A DNA stretch of 5,031 bases from Prevotella sp. CAG:485 (lineage in GTDB: Bacteria; Bacteroidota; Bacteroidia; Bacteroidales; Muribaculaceae): contig FR897826.1 in assembly GCA_000437495.1 (NCBI GenBank), positions 11,436 to 16,466 of the forward strand. Direction: 5' to 3'. A program made the position numbers and the translations under genes. Shown piece after piece: positions 1 through 5,031 of this stretch (its first letter is position 1; each line of letters starts with the position of its first letter). Below the pieces are notes generated by a model, which worked only from the letters and a program-made list of their open reading frames with translations, had not been told where the DNA came from and made no database searches.

Positions 1-1416
1 GGCTGCTGCCGGTCGGTCGCCTGTGAGCATCACAAGGCGTTCAACGCCCTCTTTGCGCAGACGGCGGATAGCTTCGGCGGCATCCGGTTTCAGGGTATCG
101 CCGACGGTAATAGCACCTAACAACGCACCTTGTTCGGCAATATAGACCACCGTGCCCACGACATCAGGATTATCTTCAATATCCACCTGCGCACGTTTCA
201 TCAGCCGGGCATTTCCTGCAAAAATCCTTTTACCATCGATGGTCGCCACTACACCTTCACCCGCAATTTCTTGCACATTTTCAGCCTTCCTGTCGCCCTG
301 ATAAGCTTCTTTAAGGGCTTTCCCCACAGGATGTGTGCTGAAGCTCTCGGCCAGTGAGCCAAGTCGCAGCAGGGCATCTTTGGTAACATCCCCTTCGGGC
401 TTTATGTCAATCACACGGAAGCTCCCCTGCGTCAGGGTGCCGGTTTTGTCAAACACCATGGTGCGCACTTTGCTCAGCGTTTCAAAATAGGTTGAGCCTT
501 TCACCAGAATTTTCTGCCGGGCCGCTCCGCCGATTCCGGCAAAGAAGGTCAATGGAATGCTGACCACCAATGCACACGGACATGAGATGACAAGGAATAT
601 CAACGCGCGGTTTAACCAGTTAAGCCACTCGCCATGGAAGAGGAGAGGAGGCAACAGGAACACCAACAATGCCAATGCCACTACCAAGGGGGTATAGACG
701 CGTGCGAAACGGGTAATGAAGCGTTCTGTGGGTGCTTTGCCGTTGTCGGCCGTTTCTATGAGTTTCAGAATACGAGCTGCCGTTGACTGTTCATAGCGGG
801 CTGTGGTGCGCACCTTCAACAGGCCGTTAATGTTTATGCTGCCCGAAAGCACCTTGTCGCCGGGGGCAACGTCGCGCGGCATACTCTCGCCAGTCAGGGC
901 CGAGGTGTCAAGGCTCGACTCACCCTGCTCCACAATACCGTCAAGCGGCACTCTGGCACCCGGTTCTACCACAATCATGCTGCCTTTGGCCACTTCTTCG
1001 GGCTTCACGCGTTCTGTGGTGCCGTTTACTTCCAACAGGGCATAATCGGGCTTCAAGTTCATCAGCTCCTTTATCGAGCGCTTGGAGTTGTCAACGGCCA
1101 CATTCTGAAACAGCTCCCCTATCTGGTAGAAGGCCATCACAGCCACTGCCTCGGGAAAATCTTTTATGCAGAAGGCGCCTATGGTGGCCACTGCCATAAG
1201 GAAATGCTCGTCGAACAGGGAGCCGTGAATTATATTCGTCAGCGCCTTCCACACCACATCATAGCCGGCAAATAAAAAGGCAACTCCATAAATGGACACT
1301 TTCAGCCATTCCGGACCGGCGAGGGTCCATGCTATGGCTGTAAGAGCCACAGAAGCGAGGATTCTCCCTAAAAGTATTTTCTGTCCTTCGTCGAGGTGAA
1401 CTGTTTTCATTGTCAT
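1..1416 (-). CDS. zntA: Heavy-metal (Zn/Cd/Co/Pb) exporting P1B-type ATPase, 3' end cut off by the window
   Basis: An inner-membrane pump expected to use ATP to export soft divalent cations such as Zn2+ or Cd2+. The 472 residues visible, numbered from the ATG at 1416, carry the family signatures in order: paired membrane segments near 16-56 and 72-103 with a conserved-looking Glu89 (FPEA), the actuator TGES at 175-178, segments near 243-260 and 267-295 with the metal-site CPC at 279-281, the phosphorylation motif DKTGTLT with Asp323, the nucleotide-binding His-Pro at 362-363, and TGDRP at 465-469. CPC together with the YQIGELFQ segment favours the Zn/Cd/Pb (P1B-2) group over Cu pumps, from family knowledge. 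The hinge GDGxND motif and last two membrane segments, roughly 150 residues, lie off the left edge. There is no N-terminal HMA domain (GMTCxxC) and no His-rich stretch. An in-frame ATG at 1458 would add 14 residues of unconvincing sequence, and the frame is closed by TAA at 1480-1482. The second ATG at 1410 is also possible. Family call is firm; metal specificity is inferred. Confidence 0.93.
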   Translation of the reverse strand, partial: MTMKTVHLDEGQKILLGRILASVALTAIAWTLAGPEWLKVSIYGVAFLFAGYDVVWKALTNIIHGSLFDEHFLMAVATIGAFCIKDFPEAVAVMAFYQIGELFQNVAVDNSKRSIKELMNLKPDYALLEVNGTTERVKPEEVAKGSMIVVEPGARVPLDGIVEQGESSLDTSALTGESMPRDVAPGDKVLSGSININGLLKVRTTARYEQSTAARILKLIETADNGKAPTERFITRFARVYTPLVVALALLVFLLPPLLFHGEWLNWLNRALIFLVISCPCALVVSIPLTFFAGIGGAARQKILVKGSTYFETLSKVRTMVFDKTGTLTQGSFRVIDIKPEGDVTKDALLRLGSLAESFSTHPVGKALKEAYQGDRKAENVQEIAGEGVVATIDGKRIFAGNARLMKRAQVDIEDNPDVVGTVVYIAEQGALLGAITVGDTLKPDAAEAIRRLRKEGVERLVMLTGDRPAAA

Positions 1417-1597
1417 ATTGTGTGTCTTTGGGTCTAAGAGCCCAAGCCTTATTCCCATATCTATTCTGTAGTTGAATATTTAACACCCTTTGCAGATACT
1501 TGGTTGCCAAGACCGAAATATTCCGCCGGGATACAGGTGTCAGACCACGGGTCTCTTTTGTTTGTCGCTGCAAAATTACAACATAACCTCTGCAACT
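1417..1597 (-). promoter_or_regulatory. Long 5' leader of the metal ATPase with small hairpins
   Basis: If transcription starts near 1597 or near 1565, the ATPase message has an untranslated leader of about 150-180 nt, long compared with the ~20-45 nt leaders inferred for the two other genes. It contains compact perfect inverted repeats: AGACC/GGTCT at 1542-1554 and CTTGG/CCAAG at 1499-1511, each with a 3-nt loop, and TTGGG/CCCAA at 1428-1445 with an 8-nt loop that ends 11 nt before the ATG at 1416. The last could affect ribosome access. I recognise no known riboswitch. If translation actually begins at the upstream in-frame ATG at 1458, part of this stretch is coding. No Shine-Dalgarno sequence is visible, as is usual for this phylum. 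Confidence 0.35.
1571..1578 (-). promoter_or_regulatory. Second candidate -7 box for the metal ATPase
   Basis: On the minus strand this reads TAATTTTG, an exact match to the Bacteroidales -7 consensus TAnnTTTG, and would place a start near 1565. No good -33 TTTG lies at 19-21 nt; the nearest is at 25 nt (1604-1607). It may be a secondary start or a chance match in AT-rich sequence. Confidence 0.35.
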
Positions 1598-1608
1598 CGG
1601 TTGCAAAG
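1588..1608. promoter_or_regulatory. 21-bp dyad, candidate operator at the metal-ATPase promoter
   Basis: The arms CTCTGCAAC and GTTGCAAAG flank a 3-nt centre (TCG) and match as reverse complements at 8 of 9 positions, with the mismatch at 1590/1606. The core TGCAAC-N3-GTTGCA is perfect. It overlaps the -7 box and expected start site of the candidate promoter at 1604-1635 and sits 10-30 nt upstream of the second -7 box, so a bound protein could control either. Metal-efflux ATPase genes are often controlled by ArsR-, MerR- or Fur-family metal sensors. No regulator gene is visible in the window, so which protein binds, if any, is unknown. Operator function is inferred from symmetry and position only. 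Confidence 0.5.
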
Positions 1609-1635
1609 ATTCAGACTCCTTCTCTGTAACACAAA
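1604..1635 (-). promoter_or_regulatory. Candidate promoter of the metal ATPase (-33 TTTG, -7 AATCTTTG)
   Basis: On the minus strand TTTG at 1635-1632 is followed after 20 nt by AATCTTTG at 1611-1604. This matches the Bacteroidales arrangement TTTG-N19-21-TAnnTTTG at every fixed position except the first base of the -7 box. Transcription would start near 1597, within the dyad. The -33 box directly follows the terminator hairpin of the upstream peptidase gene, consistent with a new transcription unit starting here. Confidence 0.5.
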
Positions 1636-1664
1636 GGAGGCTGCGTCAAATGGCGCAACCCCCT
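1635..1664 (-). terminator. Intrinsic terminator of the C10 peptidase gene
   Basis: About 43 nt after the peptidase stop codon, the minus-strand RNA can form a 13-position stem around a 4-nt loop (AUUU). Twelve positions pair (A-U/G-C plus two G-U wobbles), with one C-A mismatch near the loop, and the stem is followed by UUGUGUU. Read on the plus strand the same element loses both wobble pairs to mismatches, which supports a role in minus-strand RNA. The U-rich tail is short and interrupted, so efficiency may be modest. Confidence 0.65.
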
Positions 1665-1706
1665 CATAAACCTTCAATCTATTGACGGAAGAGCGGCTTT
1701 ATTACC

Positions 1707-3683
1707 TTACTTCCTTACAATATATTTCTTTCCGCCGGCCACATAGATGCCAGGATCCAGATTCTGAATATCAGCCTGTTTTACCTTACGAGCCACCAGA
1801 ATGCCCGTTATGGTGTAAACATCCATCGGTTCATCCGATACTTTGTCAGTTATGCTGCCCACTCCTTTATCTTTGATAACACTCAGCCTGGTCGATGAGC
1901 TGATGTCAGAGCCGTCGGTAGTGGTTGCGGTAATGATAACCGAACCGGTGGAAATGCCTGTTACCACGCCGGTGATTGAGTCAACCGTTGCAATGGCGGG
2001 GTTCGACGATTTATAACGCAGAGCCGTGTTAGTGCCGTTTTCCGGAATCACCAGCGGCTTCATAGCCAGAGTATGATTTACTTCAACTTGGGCAGTGTCG
2101 GTCATAACAAGTGTATTTACCGGCAGGTAATAGGGAGTGGTAGGAGTTGAAGAGACCACCGAGCCATCCTCGCTGATGCGCAGAATCACATACTGTTGCT
2201 TGTTGCGGGGAGCCGTTATGCGTTCCCACTGATCCTTGCCTTCAGCCTTCGATACCGGATACACATAATATGTGCCTGCCGGAATCTCGCTTGTATTCAC
2301 TGAAATTGACGACACCTGAGTACTCCATTTGACGAAATTTTTTTCGCCGGATGTGGTGGCCAGAGTGTAGAATTTGGTGGGATCATCTTTGTTGATAAGA
2401 CGCACACCCAAGGTTGCCTTGAAGGTGAAACCGGTTAGGTTGATAAATCCGTTGCAAGTAGTTGTCCAGATTTTACCGTTGTTGACACGGAAATTAACCG
2501 TTGACGAAGAGCTGGTGCCCATCACGAAGTTACCACGGCAAGAAATCAGAGTCTGTTTCTGGCTTCCCGGCACAGGCTTGCGCACAAAGTAAACGGCGTC
2601 GCAACCGGTTGAGAAGTTGGAGGTATTGCCGCCGGCACCCTGACTGCTGGGATTAAGAGCCGTGAGTTTGAAGTAGCCGTCGGCCAAGCCGCCCCAGCCC
2701 CAGTTGATATGGAAATAATCGCCGGGTTTGTAGCCGTCGCAAATAAACTGGTGACCGCCGTTATAGCCTGTGCCGAAGCCGCCATAAATCACCGGCCAGC
2801 CGTTTTCAAGCTGATAATACATCAGTTGATGCCAGTCGCTCTCGGCATATTGGTCTGCCTGCGAGTATGATACAGCCTCATCATAGCTGAAGTTGTTGAT
2901 AAGGGCCGGAGGCACCGCATCCGTCATGGCACCAGAGCCACTTGTGCTGTAATCCATATCCACACTCTTGCCAAGGTCAACCATCAGTTCAGCCACTGCC
3001 GTTCCCTGGTCTGATGAATAGCTGCCGGAGTAACTCAGCAACATATCCTGCCAGTTATAAGTACGGTTAAAGGTCACCACCGAGCTGTTCCATGTGGCAT
3101 AGCCTTTCGACTTTTCAGGATATTGGAAAACATAAACAGCCTGCGCCATTGCCGTGGCCACGCAGCCAGTATAGCAATGTCTGCTGCCTGATGTGGGACA
3201 GAGATTCCAATAGGGAGCATCCTGGTCCCATTTTGTGGGGCAGAGAGGTTCTATGGCAGTGCGTTCGTTGCCGCTGTCCATGCGCATTGACTCTGTTTCT
3301 GCGTAAGGAGCGGCGCCGTCAGCCACTGCTTGCTTTATCTGCTCGCTGTAATAAGCCAACATGTGTTTCAGGCCGGGAGGGATGTTGTTGGGGTCAAAGT
3401 TGCCGCTCTCGGTGTAGCCAAGCACGGGAGCTGCCACATCGTTGCCGCTCACCACAGTGAAGCCCTGTCCCTGCTCGGGAGCAAAAACATAGTAGTTTAT
3501 CACATCAGCACTTGCCGATTTATAAACCATTTTGAGTGGAGCTTTTGCCATTTTCACGCCGGCCTCCCGGCGGAATTCTTGAGCTGTCTGCAATGCCTCC
3601 GATTCGCCTATGTTGCGTGCTTCGGCATATCCGAAACACAACAGCATGCACAGCAGCATCACACTAAATGTAATTTTTTTCAT
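1707..3683 (-). CDS. Secreted C10-family cysteine peptidase (streptopain/interpain-like) with Big_2 domain and C-terminal sorting-like tail
   Basis: A 658-residue secreted protease related to streptopain (SpeB), Prevotella interpain and the Bacteroides fragilis C10 proteases. Domains in order: a Sec signal peptide (residues 1-22, KK then a hydrophobic core, likely cut after AEA; no lipobox at Cys16); an inhibitory propeptide of the Spi/C10 type (~24-140, including VVSGNDVAAPVLGY); and the catalytic domain (~144-368). The catalytic domain has candidate oxyanion Gln154 (KWDQ), catalytic Cys174 (GCVATAMAQ), catalytic His311 (GGHQF) and the conserved INWGWGG loop (Asn327, Trp328, Trp330). A beta-rich stretch I cannot name (~380-512) follows, then a Big_2 immunoglobulin-like domain (~520-603, with SSNPAIATVD and GVVTG) and a tail (~614-658, VYTITGILV ... 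GIYVAGGKKYIVRK) resembling type A type IX secretion sorting domains. All catalytic residues are present, so it should be active once the propeptide is removed. The start fits the signal peptide and a promoter ~27 nt upstream. It appears monocistronic. The substrate is unknown; nutrient protein or host protein cleavage are both possible. Confidence 0.94.
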   Translation of the reverse strand: MKKITFSVMLLCMLLCFGYAEARNIGESEALQTAQEFRREAGVKMAKAPLKMVYKSASADVINYYVFAPEQGQGFTVVSGNDVAAPVLGYTESGNFDPNNIPPGLKHMLAYYSEQIKQAVADGAAPYAETESMRMDSGNERTAIEPLCPTKWDQDAPYWNLCPTSGSRHCYTGCVATAMAQAVYVFQYPEKSKGYATWNSSVVTFNRTYNWQDMLLSYSGSYSSDQGTAVAELMVDLGKSVDMDYSTSGSGAMTDAVPPALINNFSYDEAVSYSQADQYAESDWHQLMYYQLENGWPVIYGGFGTGYNGGHQFICDGYKPGDYFHINWGWGGLADGYFKLTALNPSSQGAGGNTSNFSTGCDAVYFVRKPVPGSQKQTLISCRGNFVMGTSSSSTVNFRVNNGKIWTTTCNGFINLTGFTFKATLGVRLINKDDPTKFYTLATTSGEKNFVKWSTQVSSISVNTSEIPAGTYYVYPVSKAEGKDQWERITAPRNKQQYVILRISEDGSVVSSTPTTPYYLPVNTLVMTDTAQVEVNHTLAMKPLVIPENGTNTALRYKSSNPAIATVDSITGVVTGISTGSVIITATTTDGSDISSSTRLSVIKDKGVGSITDKVSDEPMDVYTITGILVARKVKQADIQNLDPGIYVAGGKKYIVRK

Positions 3684-3709
3684 CAGTTCATGTGTCTTGT
3701 TTGTATCCG

Positions 3710-3741
3710 CAAAGTTAGATTATTTTTTTGATTTATACAAT
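3710..3741 (-). promoter_or_regulatory. Promoter of the C10 peptidase gene
   Basis: On the minus strand ATTG at 3741-3738 (three of four bases of the -33 consensus TTTG) is followed after 20 nt by TAACTTTG at 3717-3710, an exact TAnnTTTG box. The start should lie near 3704, giving a leader of about 20 nt before the ATG at 3683. The spacer is very AT-rich and contains a run of A. Confidence 0.65.
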
Positions 3742-3744
3742 AAT

Positions 3745-3762
3745 TTAAAAGGAGGCCTTTAA
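3745..3762. repeat. Short AT-flanked palindrome upstream of the peptidase promoter
   Basis: TTAAA and TTTAA lie symmetrically around AGGAGGCC, and AAAGG/CCTTT with a 3-nt centre can also pair within it. It sits just upstream of the -33 box of the peptidase gene, where an activator site could lie. It may equally be chance in AT-rich sequence, and no regulator family is suggested by the bases. Confidence 0.2.
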
Positions 3763-3813
3763 TCCGGTCTCAAATTTTAAATATTTTTAACTTAATGCGT
3801 TAACAGAATCTAC

Positions 3814-3846
3814 CTTGATGTCTGAACTTCAGGCCAAATAAATTTG
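3814..3846 (+). promoter_or_regulatory. Distal candidate promoter of the uridine phosphorylase gene
   Basis: CTTG at 3814-3817 (three of four bases of TTTG) is followed after 21 nt by TAAATTTG at 3839-3846, an exact match to the -7 consensus TAnnTTTG. The resulting leader would be about 85-90 nt. This has the better -7 box of the two plus-strand candidates. Confidence 0.45.
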
Positions 3847-3859
3847 TTTGCAGAATTGC

Positions 3860-3890
3860 TTTTATGGTTGTGTGCTTTTGATTCCCTTTG
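3860..3890 (+). promoter_or_regulatory. Proximal candidate promoter of the uridine phosphorylase gene
   Basis: TTTT at 3860-3863 and TCCCTTTG at 3883-3890, 19 nt apart, each differ from the Bacteroidales consensus by one fixed base. A start near 3896 would give a leader of about 44 nt that is A/T-rich and lacks a Shine-Dalgarno sequence. It may act alone or with the distal promoter. Confidence 0.4.
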
Positions 3891-3939
3891 CAAACTAAAT
3901 TCCAATTTTCAGCGTTTAAAAATAAAATAGGAATCTAAT

Positions 3940-4818
3940 ATGGAAGAAAAACGCATCATACCCGCTTCAGAGCTGATAATCAACGACGATGGCTCTGCTT
4001 TCCACATACATCTGCGTCCGGACCAGCTGCGCGACAACATCATCCTTGTCGGCGACCCGGGCCGCGTGGACATGGTAGCCTCTTACTTCGACACCATCGA
4101 TTATACCGTTCAGAGCCGCGAATTCCGCGCCATTGCAGGCACTTACAAAGGCAAAGAGCTGATGTGCATATCGCACGGCATCGGTCCCGACAACATCGAG
4201 ATTGTGGTTACGGAGCTTGACGCTTTGGCCAATGTGGATTTCAAAACGCGCACCGTGAAACCCGAGCACCGCACTCTCACCATGGTTCGTATCGGCACTT
4301 CGGGTGCTTTGCAGCCCGAACTCAGCATCGGCGATTTCGTAATGGCTCAGAAAGGTACCGGCTTCGACGGCATTCTGAATTTCTATGCCGACCGCGATGC
4401 TGTCTGCGACCTGGAGTTTGAAAAGGAATTCTGCGAGCACACGAAATGGGACGACTCTTGGGCCGCTCCCTATACCGTGGACGCCGACCCTGAGCTGATT
4501 GAGCGCATAGGAAAGAATGATATGGTGCGCGGATACACCATCGCCGCTGTTGGCTTCTATGCTCCCCAGGGACGTATGGTTCGACTGAAACTGGCAGACC
4601 CGCATCTGAACGAGAAGATAGAGAGCTTCCGTTTCCGCGGTCGTCCCATCACCAACTTCGAGATGGAAAGTGCATGTCTGCAGGGTATGGCCAAGATGCT
4701 TGGACACAAGGCTATGACGGTATGCTGCATCATTGCTCAGCGTCGTCGCACGGAAGCCGACACTGACTACAAGCCCCATGTAGCCAAGCTTGTTGAAACG
4801 GTGCTTGACCGCATCTGA
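3940..4818 (+). CDS. udp: Uridine phosphorylase (nucleoside phosphorylase PNP/UDP family), complete
   Basis: A cytoplasmic enzyme that uses phosphate to split uridine into uracil and ribose-1-phosphate for pyrimidine salvage. Of 292 residues, the recognisable family features are His22 (AFHIHL, aligning with E. coli His8), the phosphate-binding GDPGR at 38-42, Arg60, RIGTSGALQP with Arg117, Thr120 and Ser121, the uracil-selective pair Gln210 and Arg212 (APQGRMV), and the ribose-binding FEMESA with Met242 and Glu243. The Gln/Arg pair and the Met-Glu motif favour uridine over purine nucleosides; equivalences are by eye to E. coli Udp (253 residues). The extra length lies at the N-terminus and around residues 140-200. 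The start is secure: an in-frame TAG lies four codons upstream (3928-3930), and the gene ends in TGA followed at once by TAA. It is divergent from the peptidase gene and appears monocistronic. Activity on thymidine or deoxyuridine is possible. A related Bacteroides enzyme is, as I recall, reported to cleave antiviral nucleoside analogues. Confidence 0.93.
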   Translation: MEEKRIIPASELIINDDGSAFHIHLRPDQLRDNIILVGDPGRVDMVASYFDTIDYTVQSREFRAIAGTYKGKELMCISHGIGPDNIEIVVTELDALANVDFKTRTVKPEHRTLTMVRIGTSGALQPELSIGDFVMAQKGTGFDGILNFYADRDAVCDLEFEKEFCEHTKWDDSWAAPYTVDADPELIERIGKNDMVRGYTIAAVGFYAPQGRMVRLKLADPHLNEKIESFRFRGRPITNFEMESACLQGMAKMLGHKAMTVCCIIAQRRRTEADTDYKPHVAKLVETVLDRI

Positions 4819-4829
4819 TAATTCTGTAT

Positions 4830-4868
4830 GAGCAAGACTCCAATGGGTTAAAGAGGGGTCTTTGGCTC
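4830..4868 (+). other. Hairpin in the 3' untranslated region of the uridine phosphorylase gene
   Basis: GAGC followed by AAGACTCC (4830-4841) pairs with GGGGTCTT (4855-4862) and GCTC (4865-4868), giving about 12 pairs with a 2-nt bulge (4863-4864) and a 13-nt loop. The T4839-G4857 pair is a wobble only in plus-strand RNA, consistent with an element of the udp transcript. No U-tract follows, so it is more likely an RNA stabiliser or part of a compound 3' end than a terminator. Confidence 0.45.
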
Positions 4869-4883
4869 AAACAACGTATATTT

Positions 4884-4923
4884 GGAAGGGAATCCGGAAG
4901 CGATGCTTTTCGGGTTCCCTTTC
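4884..4923 (+). terminator. Likely terminator of the uridine phosphorylase gene
   Basis: A long stem starts 66 nt after the stop codon: 4884-4901 pairs with 4905-4923 around a GAT loop, with one bulged T (4907) and about 18 pairs. Three of these (4885/4922, 4893/4914, 4897/4910) are G-T wobbles valid only in plus-strand RNA, pointing to function in the udp transcript. The tail is a weak U-run (CCCTTTC, partly within the stem) followed by AAGTATCTGTTC, so it may halt transcription inefficiently or mark a processed 3' end. Confidence 0.6.
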
Positions 4924-5031
4924 AAGTATCTGTTCTTCTGTCTTGCCGAAATTTATTAAGGCCTTGTTCCCTAAAAAATCACGGCGCTGGGGCGGCGTCT
5001 GGGCGGAACTATCTTTTTTACCAAAGAATCC
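4924..5031. other. Right edge with no supported gene
   Basis: Several frames stay open to the edge but none is convincing. On the minus strand one frame runs from the edge to a TAG at 4971 (19 codons), and another runs to a TGA at 4867 (54 codons, passing through the udp terminator). On the plus strand two frames are open from about 4965-4980 onward. Any could be the tip of a neighbouring gene. The segment 4982-5007 is G-rich on the plus strand with two imperfect copies of GGCGnnTGGGGC-like sequence. Confidence 0.3.

Noticed and set aside
130..1045. Plus-strand frames of 75-80 codons within the ATPase
   Set aside because: They are antisense to motif-bearing parts of the ATPase (DKTGT, TGES regions) and have no support of their own.
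1259..1606. 115-codon minus-strand frame spanning the ATPase leader and N-terminus
   Set aside because: It begins at a TTG inside the dyad, overlaps the ATPase start out of frame, and its product is Arg-rich with no family resemblance.
1499..1608. Integration or attachment site suggested by the repeated GGTTGCnAAGA
   Set aside because: The repeat is only 11 bp with one mismatch, with no integrase, tRNA or mobile-element boundary nearby.
3651..3683. Peptidase as a lipoprotein because of Cys12 and Cys16 in the signal peptide
   Set aside because: The residues before each Cys do not fit a lipobox (bulky Leu at -1), while AEA at 20-22 fits signal peptidase I.
3092..3731. Two plus-strand frames (122 and 133 codons) opposite the peptidase propeptide
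   Set aside because: Both are antisense to conserved peptidase sequence, and one runs through the peptidase promoter; no protein family is evident.
3967..4779. 270-codon open frame on the minus strand opposite udp
   Set aside because: It is antisense to a complete, motif-rich uridine phosphorylase, shows no recognisable domain, and is explained by codon bias of the real gene.
4867..5031. 54-codon minus-strand frame open to the right edge
   Set aside because: It runs through the udp terminator hairpin whose wobble pairs favour the opposite strand, and its sequence resembles no family I know. A shorter frame ending at 4971 is equally possible.

Overview
The window looks like chromosomal DNA from a member of the Bacteroidales (phylum Bacteroidota), perhaps Muribaculaceae, Prevotellaceae or Bacteroidaceae. 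The evidence is Bacteroidales-type promoter boxes (-33 TTTG and -7 TAnnTTTG) upstream of all three genes, AT-rich leaders without a Shine-Dalgarno sequence, and a secreted C10 cysteine peptidase ending in a Big_2 domain and a type IX-like tail. The uridine phosphorylase is also of the long form I associate with this phylum. The family placement is a guess.

Layout. Positions 1-1416 (minus strand) hold the first 472 codons of a P1B-type heavy-metal exporting ATPase whose C-terminus lies beyond the left edge. Its roughly 290-bp upstream region holds a long leader with small hairpins, two candidate promoters and a 21-bp dyad that overlaps the better promoter and looks like an operator. The intrinsic terminator of the next gene abuts that promoter. 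Positions 1707-3683 (minus) encode a complete 658-residue secreted C10 (streptopain/interpain-like) peptidase. Positions 3684-3939 are an AT-rich divergent intergenic region with one promoter for the peptidase and two candidates for the plus-strand gene. Positions 3940-4818 (plus) encode a complete uridine phosphorylase, followed by two hairpins, the second a likely terminator. The last ~100 bases hold no gene I can support.

The three genes appear to be separate transcription units: metal efflux at the inner membrane, extracellular proteolysis, and cytoplasmic pyrimidine salvage. Nothing suggests they form one pathway. I see no mobile element, CRISPR array, tRNA or rRNA. I found no clearly new biological system. 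The most testable signal is the dyad at the ATPase promoter, a candidate site for an unidentified metal-responsive regulator.
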